A DNA stretch of 64,000 bases. Source: Salegentibacter tibetensis. Lineage in GTDB: Bacteria > Bacteroidota > Bacteroidia > Flavobacteriales > Flavobacteriaceae. A program made the position numbers and the translations under genes. Positions 1 to 9,347 of this stretch are shown piece by piece. The notes below the pieces were generated by a model, which did not search any database, had not been told where the DNA came from, and was given only the letters and a program-made list of their open reading frames with translations. The DNA is taken from contig NZ_JAIQZA010000011.1 in assembly GCF_020164485.1 (NCBI RefSeq), positions 1 through 64,000 on the forward strand. The letters run 5' to 3'. The first letter of the stretch is position 1. Each line of letters opens with the position of its first letter.

Positions 1-1
1 T

Positions 2-70
2 CGTTTTTTGGGCGAGCAAAAAATGAAAAAGGAAACTTCCAAACCAGGTAAGTTGCTTTTTGAATTATAA
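2..70 (+). CDS. Possible C-terminal end of a protein running in from the left edge
   Basis: The second frame is open from the window edge to a TAA at 68-70 and would give 22 residues ending in KLLFEL. It would converge on clpX, which is a normal arrangement. The piece is too short to recognise a family, and another frame is open for 16 codons, so this may be chance. No function is proposed. Confidence 0.25.
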   Translation, partial: RFLGEQKMKKETSKPGKLLFEL

Positions 71-158
71 AAAAACAAACCTAAATATCAGGGTTTTAAA
101 AATACGTCAATGGTAACTTGTTTCAGCTTCTAACATGTTTTAATTATTAACATCTTAG

Positions 159-179
159 ATTCTGAAATGAATTCAGAAT
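159..179. repeat. Short hairpin resembling a dispersed REP-like repeat
   Basis: ATTCTGAA at 159-166 and TTCAGAAT at 172-179 form an 8-bp stem with a 5-base loop. Read on the minus strand, the surrounding bases resemble the GTCATTCTGAA...TTTCAGAATCT type of short intergenic hairpin that I recall as common in Bacteroidota genomes. Only this copy was noticed in the window. It lies downstream of clpX and could also help end that transcript, but no T-run follows it. Confidence 0.35.
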
Positions 180-242
180 GACGATTTTAAAAGCCTTTCA
201 GACAACCTCTTTTACTTAGTAAAAATTTTATTAAAGCACTTT

Positions 243-1475
243 TTAAGACACCGCCTTAAGTTTACTTATCGTAGACTTATTTAGTTTTTCTTCAGCATAA
301 GCGCGAGAAACCTTTAGCTTGCTCTTACCACTTTCGGGCATTTCAAACATCGCATCGGTAAGAATCGCTTCACATAAAGATCTTAATCCTCTTGCTCCTA
401 ATCTGTATTCTACAGCCTTTTCAACTATATAATCCAGCGCATCATCTGTCATTTCGAACTCGATATCATCCATTTCAAACAATTTTTGATATTGTTTTAC
501 AATGGCGTTTTTCGGTTCAGTCAAAATAGAACGAAGCGTAGTTTCATCCAGCGGATTCATATAAGTAAGCGCCGGTAACCTTCCTATTATTTCAGGAATA
601 AGTCCGAAATCTTTTAAATCCTTCGGAATAATATATTTAAGCAGATTAGTCCTTTCTATTTTATCGTCACTTTTTGAAGCACTAAAACCAACCGCCTGCA
701 TATTTAAACGCTTACTGATGTTACGTTCAATCCCATCAAAAGCTCCTCCTGCTATGAAAAGAATATTTTCGGTATCTACCTCAACAAATTTTTGATCGGG
801 GTGTTTACGACCTCCTTTTGGTGGCACGTTAACCGTGGTTCCTTCCAGCAATTTTAATAAAGCCTGCTGAACACCTTCTCCAGAAACATCCCGGGTAATT
901 GAAGGGTTATCGCTCTTACGGGCGATTTTATCTATCTCATCAATAAATACAATTCCGCGTTGCGCTTTTTCAACATTATAATCGGCTGCCTGAAGCAATC
1001 TCGTTAAAATACCCTCAACATCTTCACCTACATAACCAGCCTCGGTAAGTACCGTAGCATCTACAATAGCTAAAGGAACATTAAGCATTTTAGCAATGGT
1101 TTTGGCGATAAGGGTTTTACCTGTACCTGTTTCCCCAACCATAATGATGTTAGATTTTTGAATTTCAACATCATCGTCACTTGCCGGTTGCAACAACCTT
1201 TTATAGTGGTTATAAACAGCTACAGACATCACTTTTTTGGTCGCTTCCTGCCCTATTACATATTGGTCTAAAAACTCTTTGATCACTTTTGGTTTGCTCA
1301 GCATAAGGTCTGAAGACAATTCCTTGGCTTCTCCCTGTTTAAGCTCCTCCATAACAATACCGTGCGCCTGCTCTATACATTTATCACATATATGCGCGTC
1401 CAGTCCTGCTATAAGTAAGTTGGTTTCGGGTTTTTTCCTACCACAAAACGAACATTCTAATTCTTCTTTCGCCAT
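243..1475 (-). CDS. clpX: ATP-dependent Clp protease ATP-binding subunit ClpX
   Basis: ClpX is the AAA+ unfoldase that recognises tagged or damaged proteins, unfolds them and feeds them into ClpP in the cytoplasm. Counting from the ATG at 1475 (410 aa), the N-terminal zinc-binding domain shows two CxxC pairs (about residues 8/11 and 30/33). The Walker A motif GETGTGKT and the Walker B segment with FIDEID follow, then the RLGARGLR sensor-2 region near the C-terminus. Length is normal for the family. A longer in-frame start at 1490 uses TTG and adds five residues; the ATG is preferred because the family usually begins [11 protein letters not shown] or similar. clpP lies 52 bases upstream on the same strand, so the two are probably co-transcribed. 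Confidence 0.97.
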   Translation of the reverse strand: MAKEELECSFCGRKKPETNLLIAGLDAHICDKCIEQAHGIVMEELKQGEAKELSSDLMLSKPKVIKEFLDQYVIGQEATKKVMSVAVYNHYKRLLQPASDDDVEIQKSNIIMVGETGTGKTLIAKTIAKMLNVPLAIVDATVLTEAGYVGEDVEGILTRLLQAADYNVEKAQRGIVFIDEIDKIARKSDNPSITRDVSGEGVQQALLKLLEGTTVNVPPKGGRKHPDQKFVEVDTENILFIAGGAFDGIERNISKRLNMQAVGFSASKSDDKIERTNLLKYIIPKDLKDFGLIPEIIGRLPALTYMNPLDETTLRSILTEPKNAIVKQYQKLFEMDDIEFEMTDDALDYIVEKAVEYRLGARGLRSLCEAILTDAMFEMPESGKSKLKVSRAYAEEKLNKSTISKLKAVS

Positions 1476-1527
1476 TTCATCAAATTTCAATTTGCAGTCT
1501 ATAAAATAATAAACTGAAAATTAATTC

Positions 1528-2205
1528 CTATCCTTCTCTCGTTAAAATCTCATCGATCATTCCGTATTCCCTGGCTTTTTCGGCCTTCATCCAATAATCA
1601 CGATCACTATCTTCCTCAATCTTCTCGTAGGATTGACCAGAATGTGAAGCGATGATTTCATATAACTCCTTCTTAAGAGTTAATATTTCTCTCGCTGTAA
1701 TTTCTATATCACTGGCCTGACCCTGAGCCCCGCCAAGTGGCTGGTGAATCATTACCCTTGAATGCGGCAAACCGCTTCGTTTTCCTTTTTCACCTGCACA
1801 AAGTAATACTGCGCCCATTGAAGCTGCCATTCCTGTACAAATTGTAGCTACATCTGGTTTTATAAACTGCATCGTATCATAAATTCCCAAACCTGCATAA
1901 ACGCTTCCACCCGGAGAGTTGATATAGATCTGGATATCTTTAGAAGCATCTGTACTTTCCAAAAAAAGCATTTGCGCCTGGATGATATTAGCCACCTGAT
2001 CGTTCACCATAGTCCCCATAAAGATAATCCTATCCATCATCAATCTGGAAAAAACATCCATAGCAACAGCATTCATTTGTCGCTCTTCAATAATATTAGG
2101 CGTCATTCCCGTAGGAGTCATACTGCCCACTATCTTTTGGTAGTAATTACTATTTATACCGTGATGTTTAGTGGCGTATTTTTCAAATTCTTTTCCGTAA
2201 TCCAT
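1528..2205 (-). CDS. clpP: ATP-dependent Clp protease proteolytic subunit ClpP
   Basis: This is the serine peptidase barrel that degrades substrates delivered by ClpX. From the ATG at 2205 (225 aa) the catalytic triad is visible: Ser129 in GMAASMGA, His154 in HSRVMIHQP and Asp203 in DRDYWM. The oxyanion-loop segment INSPGGSV is also present. The N-terminal extension of roughly 30 residues before the core is typical of Bacteroidota ClpP and may be processed. A TTG one codon upstream is possible but unnecessary. The gene is followed by clpX and preceded by the terminator of tig, so it should have its own promoter in the 2206-2252 gap, although no clear TAnnTTTG box was found there. Confidence 0.97.
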   Translation of the reverse strand: MDYGKEFEKYATKHHGINSNYYQKIVGSMTPTGMTPNIIEERQMNAVAMDVFSRLMMDRIIFMGTMVNDQVANIIQAQMLFLESTDASKDIQIYINSPGGSVYAGLGIYDTMQFIKPDVATICTGMAASMGAVLLCAGEKGKRSGLPHSRVMIHQPLGGAQGQASDIEITAREILTLKKELYEIIASHSGQSYEKIEEDSDRDYWMKAEKAREYGMIDEILTREG

Positions 2206-2252
2206 CAATTTTTCTGTTTTTAAGCTTTTTTCTTAGCTGCCTTTTAAGTGAA

Positions 2253-2282
2253 AAGGCGTTAACCCAAATGGTTTAACGCCTT
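2253..2282 (-). terminator. Rho-independent terminator of tig
   Basis: AAGGCGTTAA at 2253-2262 pairs with TTAACGCCTT at 2273-2282. Two further G-C pairs lie inside one mismatch, around an AAAT loop. On the minus strand the stem is followed by TTTT. It sits 30 bases after the tig stop and separates tig from clpP. Confidence 0.8.
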
Positions 2283-2311
2283 AAATATAAGTATAAATTT
2301 ATAGAAAAAGC

Positions 2312-3634
2312 TTACTCATAAATCTCTTTCACAAATTCATCGTAAGTCACTTCTTTTTCTTCAAAAGCCATTTTCTCTTTGTAGAAATCAAGCAATTTTT
2401 CGTTCATTAATTGCTCTGAAAGTCTTTTTACCTCGTCCTGATTAGAAAGTATTCTTGCCGCAATATCGTCAAGCTCTTTATCTTCAGGATTCATCTGGCC
2501 AAACTGTGCCATTTGCTCTTTAATCTTTTCTTTAGCGAAAGATTTAAGATCTTCAAATTCTACAGTAAGCTTATTTTCGTTTACTATTTTACCTTCAATT
2601 AACTGGTAACGCAAACCTTCTTCGCTCTTTTCATACTCTTCTTTGGCTTCATCCTCTGTCATTGGTTTTTCACCAACAGTTTGAATCCATTTTTGAAGAA
2701 AATCTTTTGGAAGTTCAAAGTTTGTCTGTTCTATAAGCTGCTTGGTCACATCGTTCATTAACTGCTGATCGCTCTGCTGCTTGAATTGCTTTGCTGCATC
2801 TTCCTTGATCTTTTCTTTAAGCTCGTCTTCACTGCTTACTTTACCTTCGCCAAAAAGCTTATCGAATAATTCCTGGTTAAGTTCAGCCAGTTCTCTATGG
2901 TTGATCTCTTTTACCGTGAATTCAACTTCAATATCAAGATCGTGAGCTTTATCGTGCTCTATTCCTAAATGCTGAATAAGATCGTGGTCTTCTTCAAATA
3001 GGTTCTTTGTCTTTAAAGTGAAAGAATCTCCAACTTTAGCACCAACAAATTTACCAAGGTTTCTTTTTCCTTTGATTTTCTCCAATTCTACTGAAGTTTC
3101 CTTTTCGATTCCTTCTTCTTCATTTTTGAAAGTTCCGGCAACGATATCTCCTTCTTCAGCCTCATTCTTAGAAGTTATTTTCCCATACTGTTTGCGCATA
3201 GATTCAATTTGGTTGTTCACCATTTTTTCATCTGCAACGATATTATAATGAGTAACCGGCTTATCAAGGTCAAGTTTAACATCAAATTCCGGAGCCAAAC
3301 CAAGTTCGAACTCAAATGTATATTCTTCTTTATTCCAATCGAAGTTTTCCTGTTCTTTTGGAATAGGGTTTCCAAGTACATCCAGTTTTTCTTCGGTAAG
3401 ATATTTATTAAGCGAATCCTGTAAAAGTTTATTTACTTCATCTACCAACACAGCCTGACCGTATTGTTTTTTCACCATTCCCATAGGCACGTGCCCTTTT
3501 CTAAATCCGGGGATATTGGCATTTTTACGGTAATCTTTTAGAATTTTATCAACTTTACCGGCATAGTCTTCTTTGGCGATATCTACTTTTACCACCGCAT
3601 TCAATTCATCAATATTCTCTCTGGTAATATTCAT
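2312..3634 (-). CDS. tig: Trigger factor, ribosome-associated chaperone
   Basis: Trigger factor binds at the ribosome exit tunnel and shields nascent chains. The N-terminal ribosome-binding domain contains the signature loop GFRKGHVP at about residues 43-50. The middle part (about 150-245) matches the FKBP-like peptidyl-prolyl isomerase region in position but is divergent, and the long, highly charged helical C-terminal domain is present. At 440 aa it has the normal family length. It starts at an ATG 27 bases downstream of a well-formed promoter (3661-3691) and ends at a strong terminator. It therefore looks monocistronic, although it is grouped with clpP and clpX as in many bacteria. Confidence 0.95.
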   Translation of the reverse strand: MNITRENIDELNAVVKVDIAKEDYAGKVDKILKDYRKNANIPGFRKGHVPMGMVKKQYGQAVLVDEVNKLLQDSLNKYLTEEKLDVLGNPIPKEQENFDWNKEEYTFEFELGLAPEFDVKLDLDKPVTHYNIVADEKMVNNQIESMRKQYGKITSKNEAEEGDIVAGTFKNEEEGIEKETSVELEKIKGKRNLGKFVGAKVGDSFTLKTKNLFEEDHDLIQHLGIEHDKAHDLDIEVEFTVKEINHRELAELNQELFDKLFGEGKVSSEDELKEKIKEDAAKQFKQQSDQQLMNDVTKQLIEQTNFELPKDFLQKWIQTVGEKPMTEDEAKEEYEKSEEGLRYQLIEGKIVNENKLTVEFEDLKSFAKEKIKEQMAQFGQMNPEDKELDDIAARILSNQDEVKRLSEQLMNEKLLDFYKEKMAFEEKEVTYDEFVKEIYE

Positions 3635-3660
3635 CTTGACTTGTTATAAAAATTGGAGTG

Positions 3661-3691
3661 CAAAATTACACTTTTTTCCCTAGTCCGCAAA
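3661..3691 (-). promoter_or_regulatory. Promoter of tig, Bacteroidota type
   Basis: Read on the minus strand, TTTG (3688-3691) is followed after exactly 19 bases by TAATTTTG (3661-3668). This matches the TTTG-N19-TAnnTTTG consensus of the primary sigma factor of Bacteroidota. Transcription would begin near 3655, about 20 bases before the tig ATG. Confidence 0.75.
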
Positions 3692-3723
3692 GTTTCAAAT
3701 TATTGAATTTCAGCAATATTGTG

Positions 3724-4065
3724 CTAATCTTTTCCTAATAAAGAAAACAGGAGTGACTGAAAGAGGGATAAAAGTAAACTAAAAAGCAGGGCGATAAAAA
3801 ATCCGCTAACTCCAAATCCGGAAACAAAAGCATCGGCAAGCAAAATAATTATCGCATTAATTACCAGTAAAAACAAGCCCAGGGTTAAAATAGTAACGGG
3901 AAGGGTTAGAATTACCAGAACAGGCTTTACCAATAAATTCAGAATCGCCAGTACAACTGCTACAATAATAGCTGTCACATACCCTGCCACCTCAACTCCG
4001 GGTAAAAATTTAGCAAGTATAACCACGGCCAGCGCAGTAAGCAATATTCTCAATATAAAATTCAT
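3724..4065 (-). CDS. Small membrane protein, phage holin superfamily IV / YvlD type
   Basis: A 113-aa protein made almost wholly of hydrophobic segments, with about four predicted membrane helices (roughly residues 3-23, 29-50, 55-78 and 86-108) and very few charges. The pattern LPGVEVAGYVTAIIVA...LAILNLLVKPVLVILTLPVTILTLG is typical of the widespread YvlD/holin-4 family, found in many bacteria outside prophages. It is in the inner membrane and its role is unknown. No phage genes surround it, so lysis is unlikely. It follows the SGNH gene but is separated from it by a terminator. No promoter was recognised. Confidence 0.75.
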   Translation of the reverse strand: MNFILRILLTALAVVILAKFLPGVEVAGYVTAIIVAVVLAILNLLVKPVLVILTLPVTILTLGLFLLVINAIIILLADAFVSGFGVSGFFIALLFSLLLSLFQSLLFSLLGKD

Positions 4066-4100
4066 AATTACAAGATTAGTTAGTTTTTGAAAAATACAAA

Positions 4101-4125
4101 AAACGCCGGGAAAAATCCGGCGTTT
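4101..4125 (-). terminator. Rho-independent terminator after the SGNH lipoprotein gene
   Basis: AAACGCCGG (4101-4109) pairs with CCGGCGTTT (4117-4125) around a 7-base loop. On the minus strand it is followed by a T-rich tail. It ends the porin-SGNH transcript. Confidence 0.8.
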
Positions 4126-4150
4126 AATTTTTGCAGTAAAGCAATTCTTC

Positions 4151-5716
4151 TTATTGAACGTCGTTACTTAAAGTAACCGTGCTATAAGTTCCCACATTTA
4201 CTTTAGGCACCCCTGCATTATATGTTGAGTTGATTACATCAATAATCTCGTTGGCTATAACTGCATATCCCCGAGGGGTTAAATGAACCCCGTCCAATGA
4301 GAACGCGCCACCTGAAGCAAATTCAGAAGTAATAGTACCACCGTCAAAAGAAATACCTCCTTCTGCCAGTTCATTCAACAAAGCCTGAGAATCTACATAC
4401 CCCAAGCCATTAGCATCAGCAATAGCCTCTATAGAAGCATTGTATGCTGAAGTTGCCTGCCTAACATTAGCTATTTCAGCTTCATCTAAAGCATCCTCAT
4501 CATCTATTCCATTTACCGCAGCAAAAAGTGTATTCGCTTCTTCCTGAGTTGGCATTTGCCCTTGTTGTAAAGCTCCCAGAATTTGCATAACCTGAGGCGA
4601 AAGACTAACCGCTCCATAACCTTGCGCTAAGGCTGACCGATCTATGGTTAAAAGTAATTTTTCATCTGAGGTCATTTGTCTGAACCCAAGTGGATTTGAT
4701 TCTGAAGGCTCTACATCGATTATAAATCTGTTCGGGCCTTCATTAAATGTAATTGCATACTGAGCTGCCAAAGTCATGGCCTGTTCCTCCGGAACACCCT
4801 GTTGCATCAACCCACCCGCAAAAACCTGAGAAACGGCCTGAAAAAACCCGGTTAAATTTGCTGCAGTTTCAGCATCAAGGGCAAGCGCATTATTTGGTAT
4901 AGTATTAAAGAAAGGCACCGCAGCAACGTCTGGAATATTAACTAAAACCCCTCCGCTTGCTGAAGCCGACAATACCTGAACCATTTGCTGATAAATACCT
5001 GCAAAGGCATTAGGATCTGTAATATCGTCTGGACCGTAAGTTGAAGGATCTAAGTTATTCAATTGAAATTCTCCTGTTCCCCCGGAAGTTGCATAGCCAA
5101 GTACATCGTTATTTCCAATCCATAGAGAAAAGAAGGTAGGATTTTGTGCAAGCGCGTCTTCCAATACTGTTGCATTTGGAGCAGAAGCAAATCTCGCAAA
5201 ATAAGGATTTGCAGTCCCAGTCGCTATATTTTGCACATTCCCATAACCAGAAAATCCAAGATGGTAAGATTTAGCACCAGGAACTCCCATATTACTAAAA
5301 GGTCCCTGCAGAACATTTCCGACTTCAGTAGAAGCCTGCATCCCGGTATAAATCTGCGGTGAAGGACTACCACCTTCTCCTACTGCCAGGACTAGTCGGT
5401 TTTGAGTGATTTGGTTTCCGCCTAACAAAAGCCCACCTGCATTATCGTTCATGAAGGGAATAGTAAACTCCTCGATATCCTGAGTCTTTTCAAACTGCTG
5501 AGCAAGTATATTAGGATAAGAATTCTCCTGGCCGGTAATATAAAGGGCATTATCTGCATAACCTGCAGTAAGTGAATTACCCAGGGCTACATATCGTGTA
5601 AAATCGGCTTCTCCATTACTATACGCTCCAGGTTTGTCTACCGGGTTATCAAATTCTGGCTCACAGGAAACTATTCCCAGCGCCAATATTGCTATATATT
5701 TAAAATACTGTTTCAT
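4151..5716 (-). CDS. SGNH/GDSL-family hydrolase lipoprotein
   Basis: A 521-aa secreted lipoprotein with the signal peptide ending in GIVSC (lipid-modified Cys18). The SGNH fold blocks are visible: the nucleophile Ser48 in ALGNSLTAG, an Asn block in WIGNNDVLGY, and the catalytic Asp475/His478 pair in DGVHLTPRGY. Members of this fold hydrolyse esters of lipids or acylated sugars; the substrate here cannot be read. It is larger than a minimal GDSL esterase (about 200 aa), with insertions between the blocks. The gene starts 10 bases after the FadL-like porin upstream, so the pair is one operon. A link to uptake or processing of hydrophobic compounds at the outer membrane is a reasonable inference. 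Confidence 0.85.
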   Translation of the reverse strand: MKQYFKYIAILALGIVSCEPEFDNPVDKPGAYSNGEADFTRYVALGNSLTAGYADNALYITGQENSYPNILAQQFEKTQDIEEFTIPFMNDNAGGLLLGGNQITQNRLVLAVGEGGSPSPQIYTGMQASTEVGNVLQGPFSNMGVPGAKSYHLGFSGYGNVQNIATGTANPYFARFASAPNATVLEDALAQNPTFFSLWIGNNDVLGYATSGGTGEFQLNNLDPSTYGPDDITDPNAFAGIYQQMVQVLSASASGGVLVNIPDVAAVPFFNTIPNNALALDAETAANLTGFFQAVSQVFAGGLMQQGVPEEQAMTLAAQYAITFNEGPNRFIIDVEPSESNPLGFRQMTSDEKLLLTIDRSALAQGYGAVSLSPQVMQILGALQQGQMPTQEEANTLFAAVNGIDDEDALDEAEIANVRQATSAYNASIEAIADANGLGYVDSQALLNELAEGGISFDGGTITSEFASGGAFSLDGVHLTPRGYAVIANEIIDVINSTYNAGVPKVNVGTYSTVTLSNDVQ

Positions 5717-5726
5717 CTTCTAAATT

Positions 5727-6977
5727 TTATAATTTGTAGGTTACACCAAGTCCCGGAATAAATGCCGAAGTCTTATAAGTTCCTTCAAAAGGAACGCTTT
5801 GTCCATTTTCCGTATAGTAATCGTAAGATTCATTTACCTCTTCATACCTGTTATAAAGGAAAGCTGCATCTATAGAGAATTTCTCGTTTACGTGTAAAGA
5901 CAGTCCACCGGTAAATCCGTGAGCATCGTTTCTAGGAGTTTCAGGAGCAAAGTAACCTGACTGTACCGGAGATTCATCGAAATAATATCCAACTCTTAAG
6001 GTAACGGTTTCGTTTGCAAGATACTGCATACCAAATCTGTAAGTAGCGGAGTTTTTATAGTTTCTTGGGTTTTGAGAATCAGGAATTTGATCATTTGCGA
6101 AGTCTAAATCTAAAGACTCGTATACATCCCAGTAGGTCATGTTATAATCGAAAGCAAAAAGCCATTTATCTAAAAGTTGATATGAAACTCCTACAGAAAG
6201 TTCAGCAGGCATTGGCAATGAAGCGTCAAATTGCGTATTCTGGAATGGGGTTAAAGGAGAATTTGGAACATTTTGAAATGTAGCATCTCCACCTTCAGCA
6301 TCAACCATAATTTCACTTCGGTAGTTAATACCAAAACGCAAATCTTCTGTAGCATTATACATTGCACTGGCTGACCATCCAAAGGCGCTAACACCACTGG
6401 CATCTACGGTTACATTGGCACGGCTTCCTTCTATATCGCTTAAGGTACGGTTAAGGTTACGATTAAAGTTTACCGATCCATTTACATAGATTGGCCCACC
6501 ACCAACACTTAATTTATCTGATATTTTTACAGAAGCTAAAGCCTGAATATAAATAGCCTGAAGATCTATATTATTTACCAAATGAGATCCGGCCCAATCT
6601 GTAGGCCATGCTACGCTACTCCCATAAGGCGTGTAAGCGGCTAAACCTAAAGTTAACCAATCGTTTACTCGATAAGATCCATAAAGATAAAACGGCGTAC
6701 CTACACCACTATCCGTTTGGGAACTAAGTCCGAATTCTGAATTTTGGTATTTTACGTTAGAAAATACAGCACTGGCACCAGCGGCTACATTTATCTTATT
6801 CTCAAGATACACCAACCCTGCCGGGTTAAAAAAAGCAAGCTCGGCATTGTTCACTACCGCTACCCCTGTGTGACCCATAGCCAGCGATCTTTGTCCCTGA
6901 AGACTCACCCTATACCCACCTGCATAAGTTACCGCAGCCATTAGACCAAAAAGGCCCAGGAAAAGTAATTTTTTCAT
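5727..6977 (-). CDS. OmpP1/FadL/TodX-family outer-membrane transporter
   Basis: A 416-aa outer-membrane beta-barrel with an N-terminal signal peptide (cleavage near TYA-GG). The mature N-terminus has the family hatch pattern GYRVSLQGQRSLAMGHTG followed by AELAFFNPAGLVYL, as in FadL. The rest alternates polar and hydrophobic residues with many Tyr/Trp/Phe and ends in a strand with VTYKL. FadL-type channels carry long-chain fatty acids or other hydrophobic molecules across the outer membrane. It is the first gene of an operon with the SGNH lipoprotein, which could release the hydrophobic substrate. A promoter is visible at 7020-7049. Confidence 0.88.
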   Translation of the reverse strand: MKKLLFLGLFGLMAAVTYAGGYRVSLQGQRSLAMGHTGVAVVNNAELAFFNPAGLVYLENKINVAAGASAVFSNVKYQNSEFGLSSQTDSGVGTPFYLYGSYRVNDWLTLGLAAYTPYGSSVAWPTDWAGSHLVNNIDLQAIYIQALASVKISDKLSVGGGPIYVNGSVNFNRNLNRTLSDIEGSRANVTVDASGVSAFGWSASAMYNATEDLRFGINYRSEIMVDAEGGDATFQNVPNSPLTPFQNTQFDASLPMPAELSVGVSYQLLDKWLFAFDYNMTYWDVYESLDLDFANDQIPDSQNPRNYKNSATYRFGMQYLANETVTLRVGYYFDESPVQSGYFAPETPRNDAHGFTGGLSLHVNEKFSIDAAFLYNRYEEVNESYDYYTENGQSVPFEGTYKTSAFIPGLGVTYKL

Positions 6978-7019
6978 AATTGAATTAGATTTATTTGTAT
7001 TCTAATAATTTGTTGACCT

Positions 7020-7049
7020 CAAATTTAGCATAAATTACATATTACTCAA
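7020..7049 (-). promoter_or_regulatory. Promoter of the FadL-like porin operon
   Basis: On the minus strand, TTG (7047-7049) and TAAATTTG (7020-7027) are separated by 19 bases, close to the Bacteroidota consensus. The start site would be near 7014, about 37 bases before the ATG. Confidence 0.55.
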
Positions 7050-7096
7050 CAAAATTGCAGAATTTATTATGCACACATAATAAATTTAGAAGGATT

Positions 7097-7861
7097 TTAA
7101 AGAAAGTTAACCACAGCTTTATAGAAATCGTTCATTTTCTCAGCGTGAACCCAATGTCCGGCATTTGCGATTTCTTCAAAGATTACTTCTGGAAATTGTT
7201 CCTTAATTTTTGGTCTATCTTCTTCTTTAATATAATTTGAATTTTCCCCTTTTATAAAAAGCGTAGGACCGTTAAAAGATTTATCCTGCGGAAGTGCTTT
7301 ACCAACTTCTTCAATATTATTTTTTAAGGTTTCCAGGTTTACTTTTAGGCAGTAAGTTCCTTCGGACTTTCGATTTAAATTTTTCAGCAGAAAAAGTCTA
7401 ATCGGTTTTTCCGAAATAAACTCTGAAAGCAACATATCGGCTTCCTGTCTTGATTCCAGATCGGCGTCTTCCAAAGCTGTTAATCCATCCAGAATTTGCT
7501 GATGATGCGGTTCATAATATTTGGGCGCAATGTCTACTACGATAAGCTTTTCTACCAGATTCGGGTATTCAGCCGCAGCAAGCATTGCGGTTTTACCTCC
7601 CATAGAATGCCCCATTAAAATGATTTCTGATAAAGAGTGTTGCTCGCAGTATTCTTTAATATCTTCAGCCATAAGCTCATAGCTATGCTCATTGGTATGT
7701 GGACTTTTTCCGTGATTTCTTTGATCTATAAGATGCACCTGAAAATCCTTTTCTTCAGCAAGTTTATTGCCAATGGTTTTCCAGTTATCGCTCATTCCTA
7801 AAAAGCCGTGAAGAATTAGAAGTGGATCTCCCTCTCCGATTATTATAGAATTTAGTTTCAT
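7097..7861 (-). CDS. Alpha/beta-fold hydrolase (YbfF-like esterase)
   Basis: A 254-aa cytoplasmic hydrolase with no signal peptide. It shows the oxyanion-hole motif LHGFLGMSDNW, the nucleophile elbow GHSMGG (Ser86) and the catalytic His236 in NAGHWVHAEKM. Length and motifs match the small esterases related to E. coli YbfF. The substrate is unknown. It begins 25 bases after pdxJ and is probably translated from the same mRNA, an arrangement I recall as frequent in flavobacteria, though no shared pathway is established. Confidence 0.85.
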   Translation of the reverse strand: MKLNSIIIGEGDPLLILHGFLGMSDNWKTIGNKLAEEKDFQVHLIDQRNHGKSPHTNEHSYELMAEDIKEYCEQHSLSEIILMGHSMGGKTAMLAAAEYPNLVEKLIVVDIAPKYYEPHHQQILDGLTALEDADLESRQEADMLLSEFISEKPIRLFLLKNLNRKSEGTYCLKVNLETLKNNIEEVGKALPQDKSFNGPTLFIKGENSNYIKEEDRPKIKEQFPEVIFEEIANAGHWVHAEKMNDFYKAVVNFL

Positions 7862-7886
7862 TGTAATTTAGTTTTTGGAAAAAGAA

Positions 7887-8600
7887 TTATTTCAGCAGCT
7901 CAAGGTATTTTTGGATGGTAGTTTCCAGTCCTAAATATAAAGCTTCAGCAATTAACGCGTGGCCAATAGAAACTTCATCTAAATAAGGCACATTCTCTTT
8001 AAAATATTTGATGTTATCTAAGGAAAGATCGTGACCAGCATTAATCCCCAAACCTAATTGATGCGCAATAGTTGCACATCTTTTATAAGATTCCACCCCT
8101 GTTTTGTCGCCTTCAGCATATTTTACCGCAAACTCCTCGGTATATAGTTCTATGCGGTCTGTGCCTGTTTCTGCAGCTCCTTCGATCATTTTCTCATCGG
8201 GATCTACAAAAATAGAGGTGCGTATTCCGTTATTTTTAAACTCCTGGATTACTTCCTGAAGAAATCCTTTATTTTTAATGGTGTCCCAGCCGGCGTTAGA
8301 AGTGATTGCGTCTTCGGCATCTGGCACCAAAGTAACCTGGGCCGGTTTGGCTTCCATCACCAGATTAATAAATTTAGCTACCGGATTTCCTTCAATGTTA
8401 AATTCCGTTCCCACGATAGGCGAAAGATCCCTCACATCTTTGTAAGTGATATGGCGCTCATCTGGTCTTGGGTGCACGGTGATACCCTGCCCGCCAAAAG
8501 ACTCTATTTTTTTAGCCGCTTCTACTACGTTAGGAATATTACCTCCACGGGCATTTCTTAAAGTAGCAATTTTATTAATATTTACACTTAATTTCGTCAT
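7887..8600 (-). CDS. pdxJ: Pyridoxine 5'-phosphate synthase
   Basis: PdxJ condenses 3-amino-2-oxopropyl phosphate with 1-deoxy-D-xylulose 5-phosphate to give pyridoxine 5'-phosphate, the last ring-forming step of DXP-dependent vitamin B6 synthesis. The 237-aa protein has the family's TIM-barrel landmarks: the N-terminal [15 protein letters not shown], the [13 protein letters not shown] motif, the FNIEGNP block, and the C-terminal NAGHDL and SIGHAL segments. Length is normal. It leads a two-gene operon with the hydrolase downstream and diverges from the CBS-domain gene. Confidence 0.95.
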   Translation of the reverse strand: MTKLSVNINKIATLRNARGGNIPNVVEAAKKIESFGGQGITVHPRPDERHITYKDVRDLSPIVGTEFNIEGNPVAKFINLVMEAKPAQVTLVPDAEDAITSNAGWDTIKNKGFLQEVIQEFKNNGIRTSIFVDPDEKMIEGAAETGTDRIELYTEEFAVKYAEGDKTGVESYKRCATIAHQLGLGINAGHDLSLDNIKYFKENVPYLDEVSIGHALIAEALYLGLETTIQKYLELLK

Positions 8601-8619
8601 TTCCTAAGCTTTTGTTTAA

Positions 8620-8627
8620 CAAAAATA
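8620..8627 (-). promoter_or_regulatory. Candidate -7 box for pdxJ
   Basis: TATTTTTG on the minus strand fits TAnnTTTG and lies 20 bases upstream of the pdxJ ATG. No TTTG is found at the expected -33 distance, so this is weak. Confidence 0.35.
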
Positions 8628-8690
8628 CAAACTTGTAAATGCCCTAATGAATTTTATTTTAATTAATTTGCATAAAAAGGAAGCGACATC

Positions 8691-9347
8691 ATGGATATGA
8701 AAGATTTTATAATTAACGATGTCTCCATAAGGCATTTTTCTGACAAAATTGGGGAAGTCCAGGACTTGTTCAATCAGTTAACCTATTCACATTTACCGGT
8801 AGAAAACAACGGTATTTATATGGGCTGTATTTCAGAAAACGATATTCGCTGCTTTGAAGCTGATAAATCTTTGGAAGATTACCAGTACGCATTAGAAGGC
8901 TTCTTTGTTAGAAATACAGATTTTTGGTTGGATATTTTAGAAAGGTTTGCTCAAAACAACACCAATATTTTGCCGGTTTTAGATGAAGAAAACCATTATT
9001 TGGGTTATGTTGAGCTCAATGAAATTATTACCATATTTAACGAAACGCCTCTATTAAACGAAGCAGGAAATATTATTGTACTCCAAAAAGGAATTAAAGA
9101 TTATTCTTTTAGCGAAATTACCCAGATTATAGAATCTAATAATGCGAACATTCTTGGCGTCTTTATTTCCAAAATTGAAAATGACGTAGCCCAGATTACG
9201 GTTAAATTAAGTCCTTCGGGAATCAATGAAATTATACAATCTTTCCGTAGATACGGGTATAAGATTATTTCAGAACACCGGGAAGACAATTTCAACAAAA
9301 ATCTTAGAGATCGTTCTAAGTATTTGGATAAATTTATGAATATATGA
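8691..9347 (+). CDS. CBS-domain pair protein with C-terminal ACT-like region
   Basis: A 218-aa soluble protein. The first roughly 130 residues contain two repeats of the CBS type (LPVENNGIYMGCISENDIR and ILPVLDEENHYLGYVELNEI), which usually bind adenine nucleotides. The last 75 residues look like an ACT-type ligand fold. Its stop overlaps the start of nadK by four bases (ATGA), so translation is coupled. A sensing role linked to NAD(P) or adenylate status is an inference from that coupling. An in-frame ATG two codons further in is an alternative start. Confidence 0.8.
   Translation: MDMKDFIINDVSIRHFSDKIGEVQDLFNQLTYSHLPVENNGIYMGCISENDIRCFEADKSLEDYQYALEGFFVRNTDFWLDILERFAQNNTNILPVLDEENHYLGYVELNEIITIFNETPLLNEAGNIIVLQKGIKDYSFSEITQIIESNNANILGVFISKIENDVAQITVKLSPSGINEIIQSFRRYGYKIISEHREDNFNKNLRDRSKYLDKFMNI

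Noticed and set aside
3724-4065. Prophage remnant suggested by the holin-like protein
   Set aside because: No other phage gene is nearby and this protein family occurs commonly in non-phage settings.
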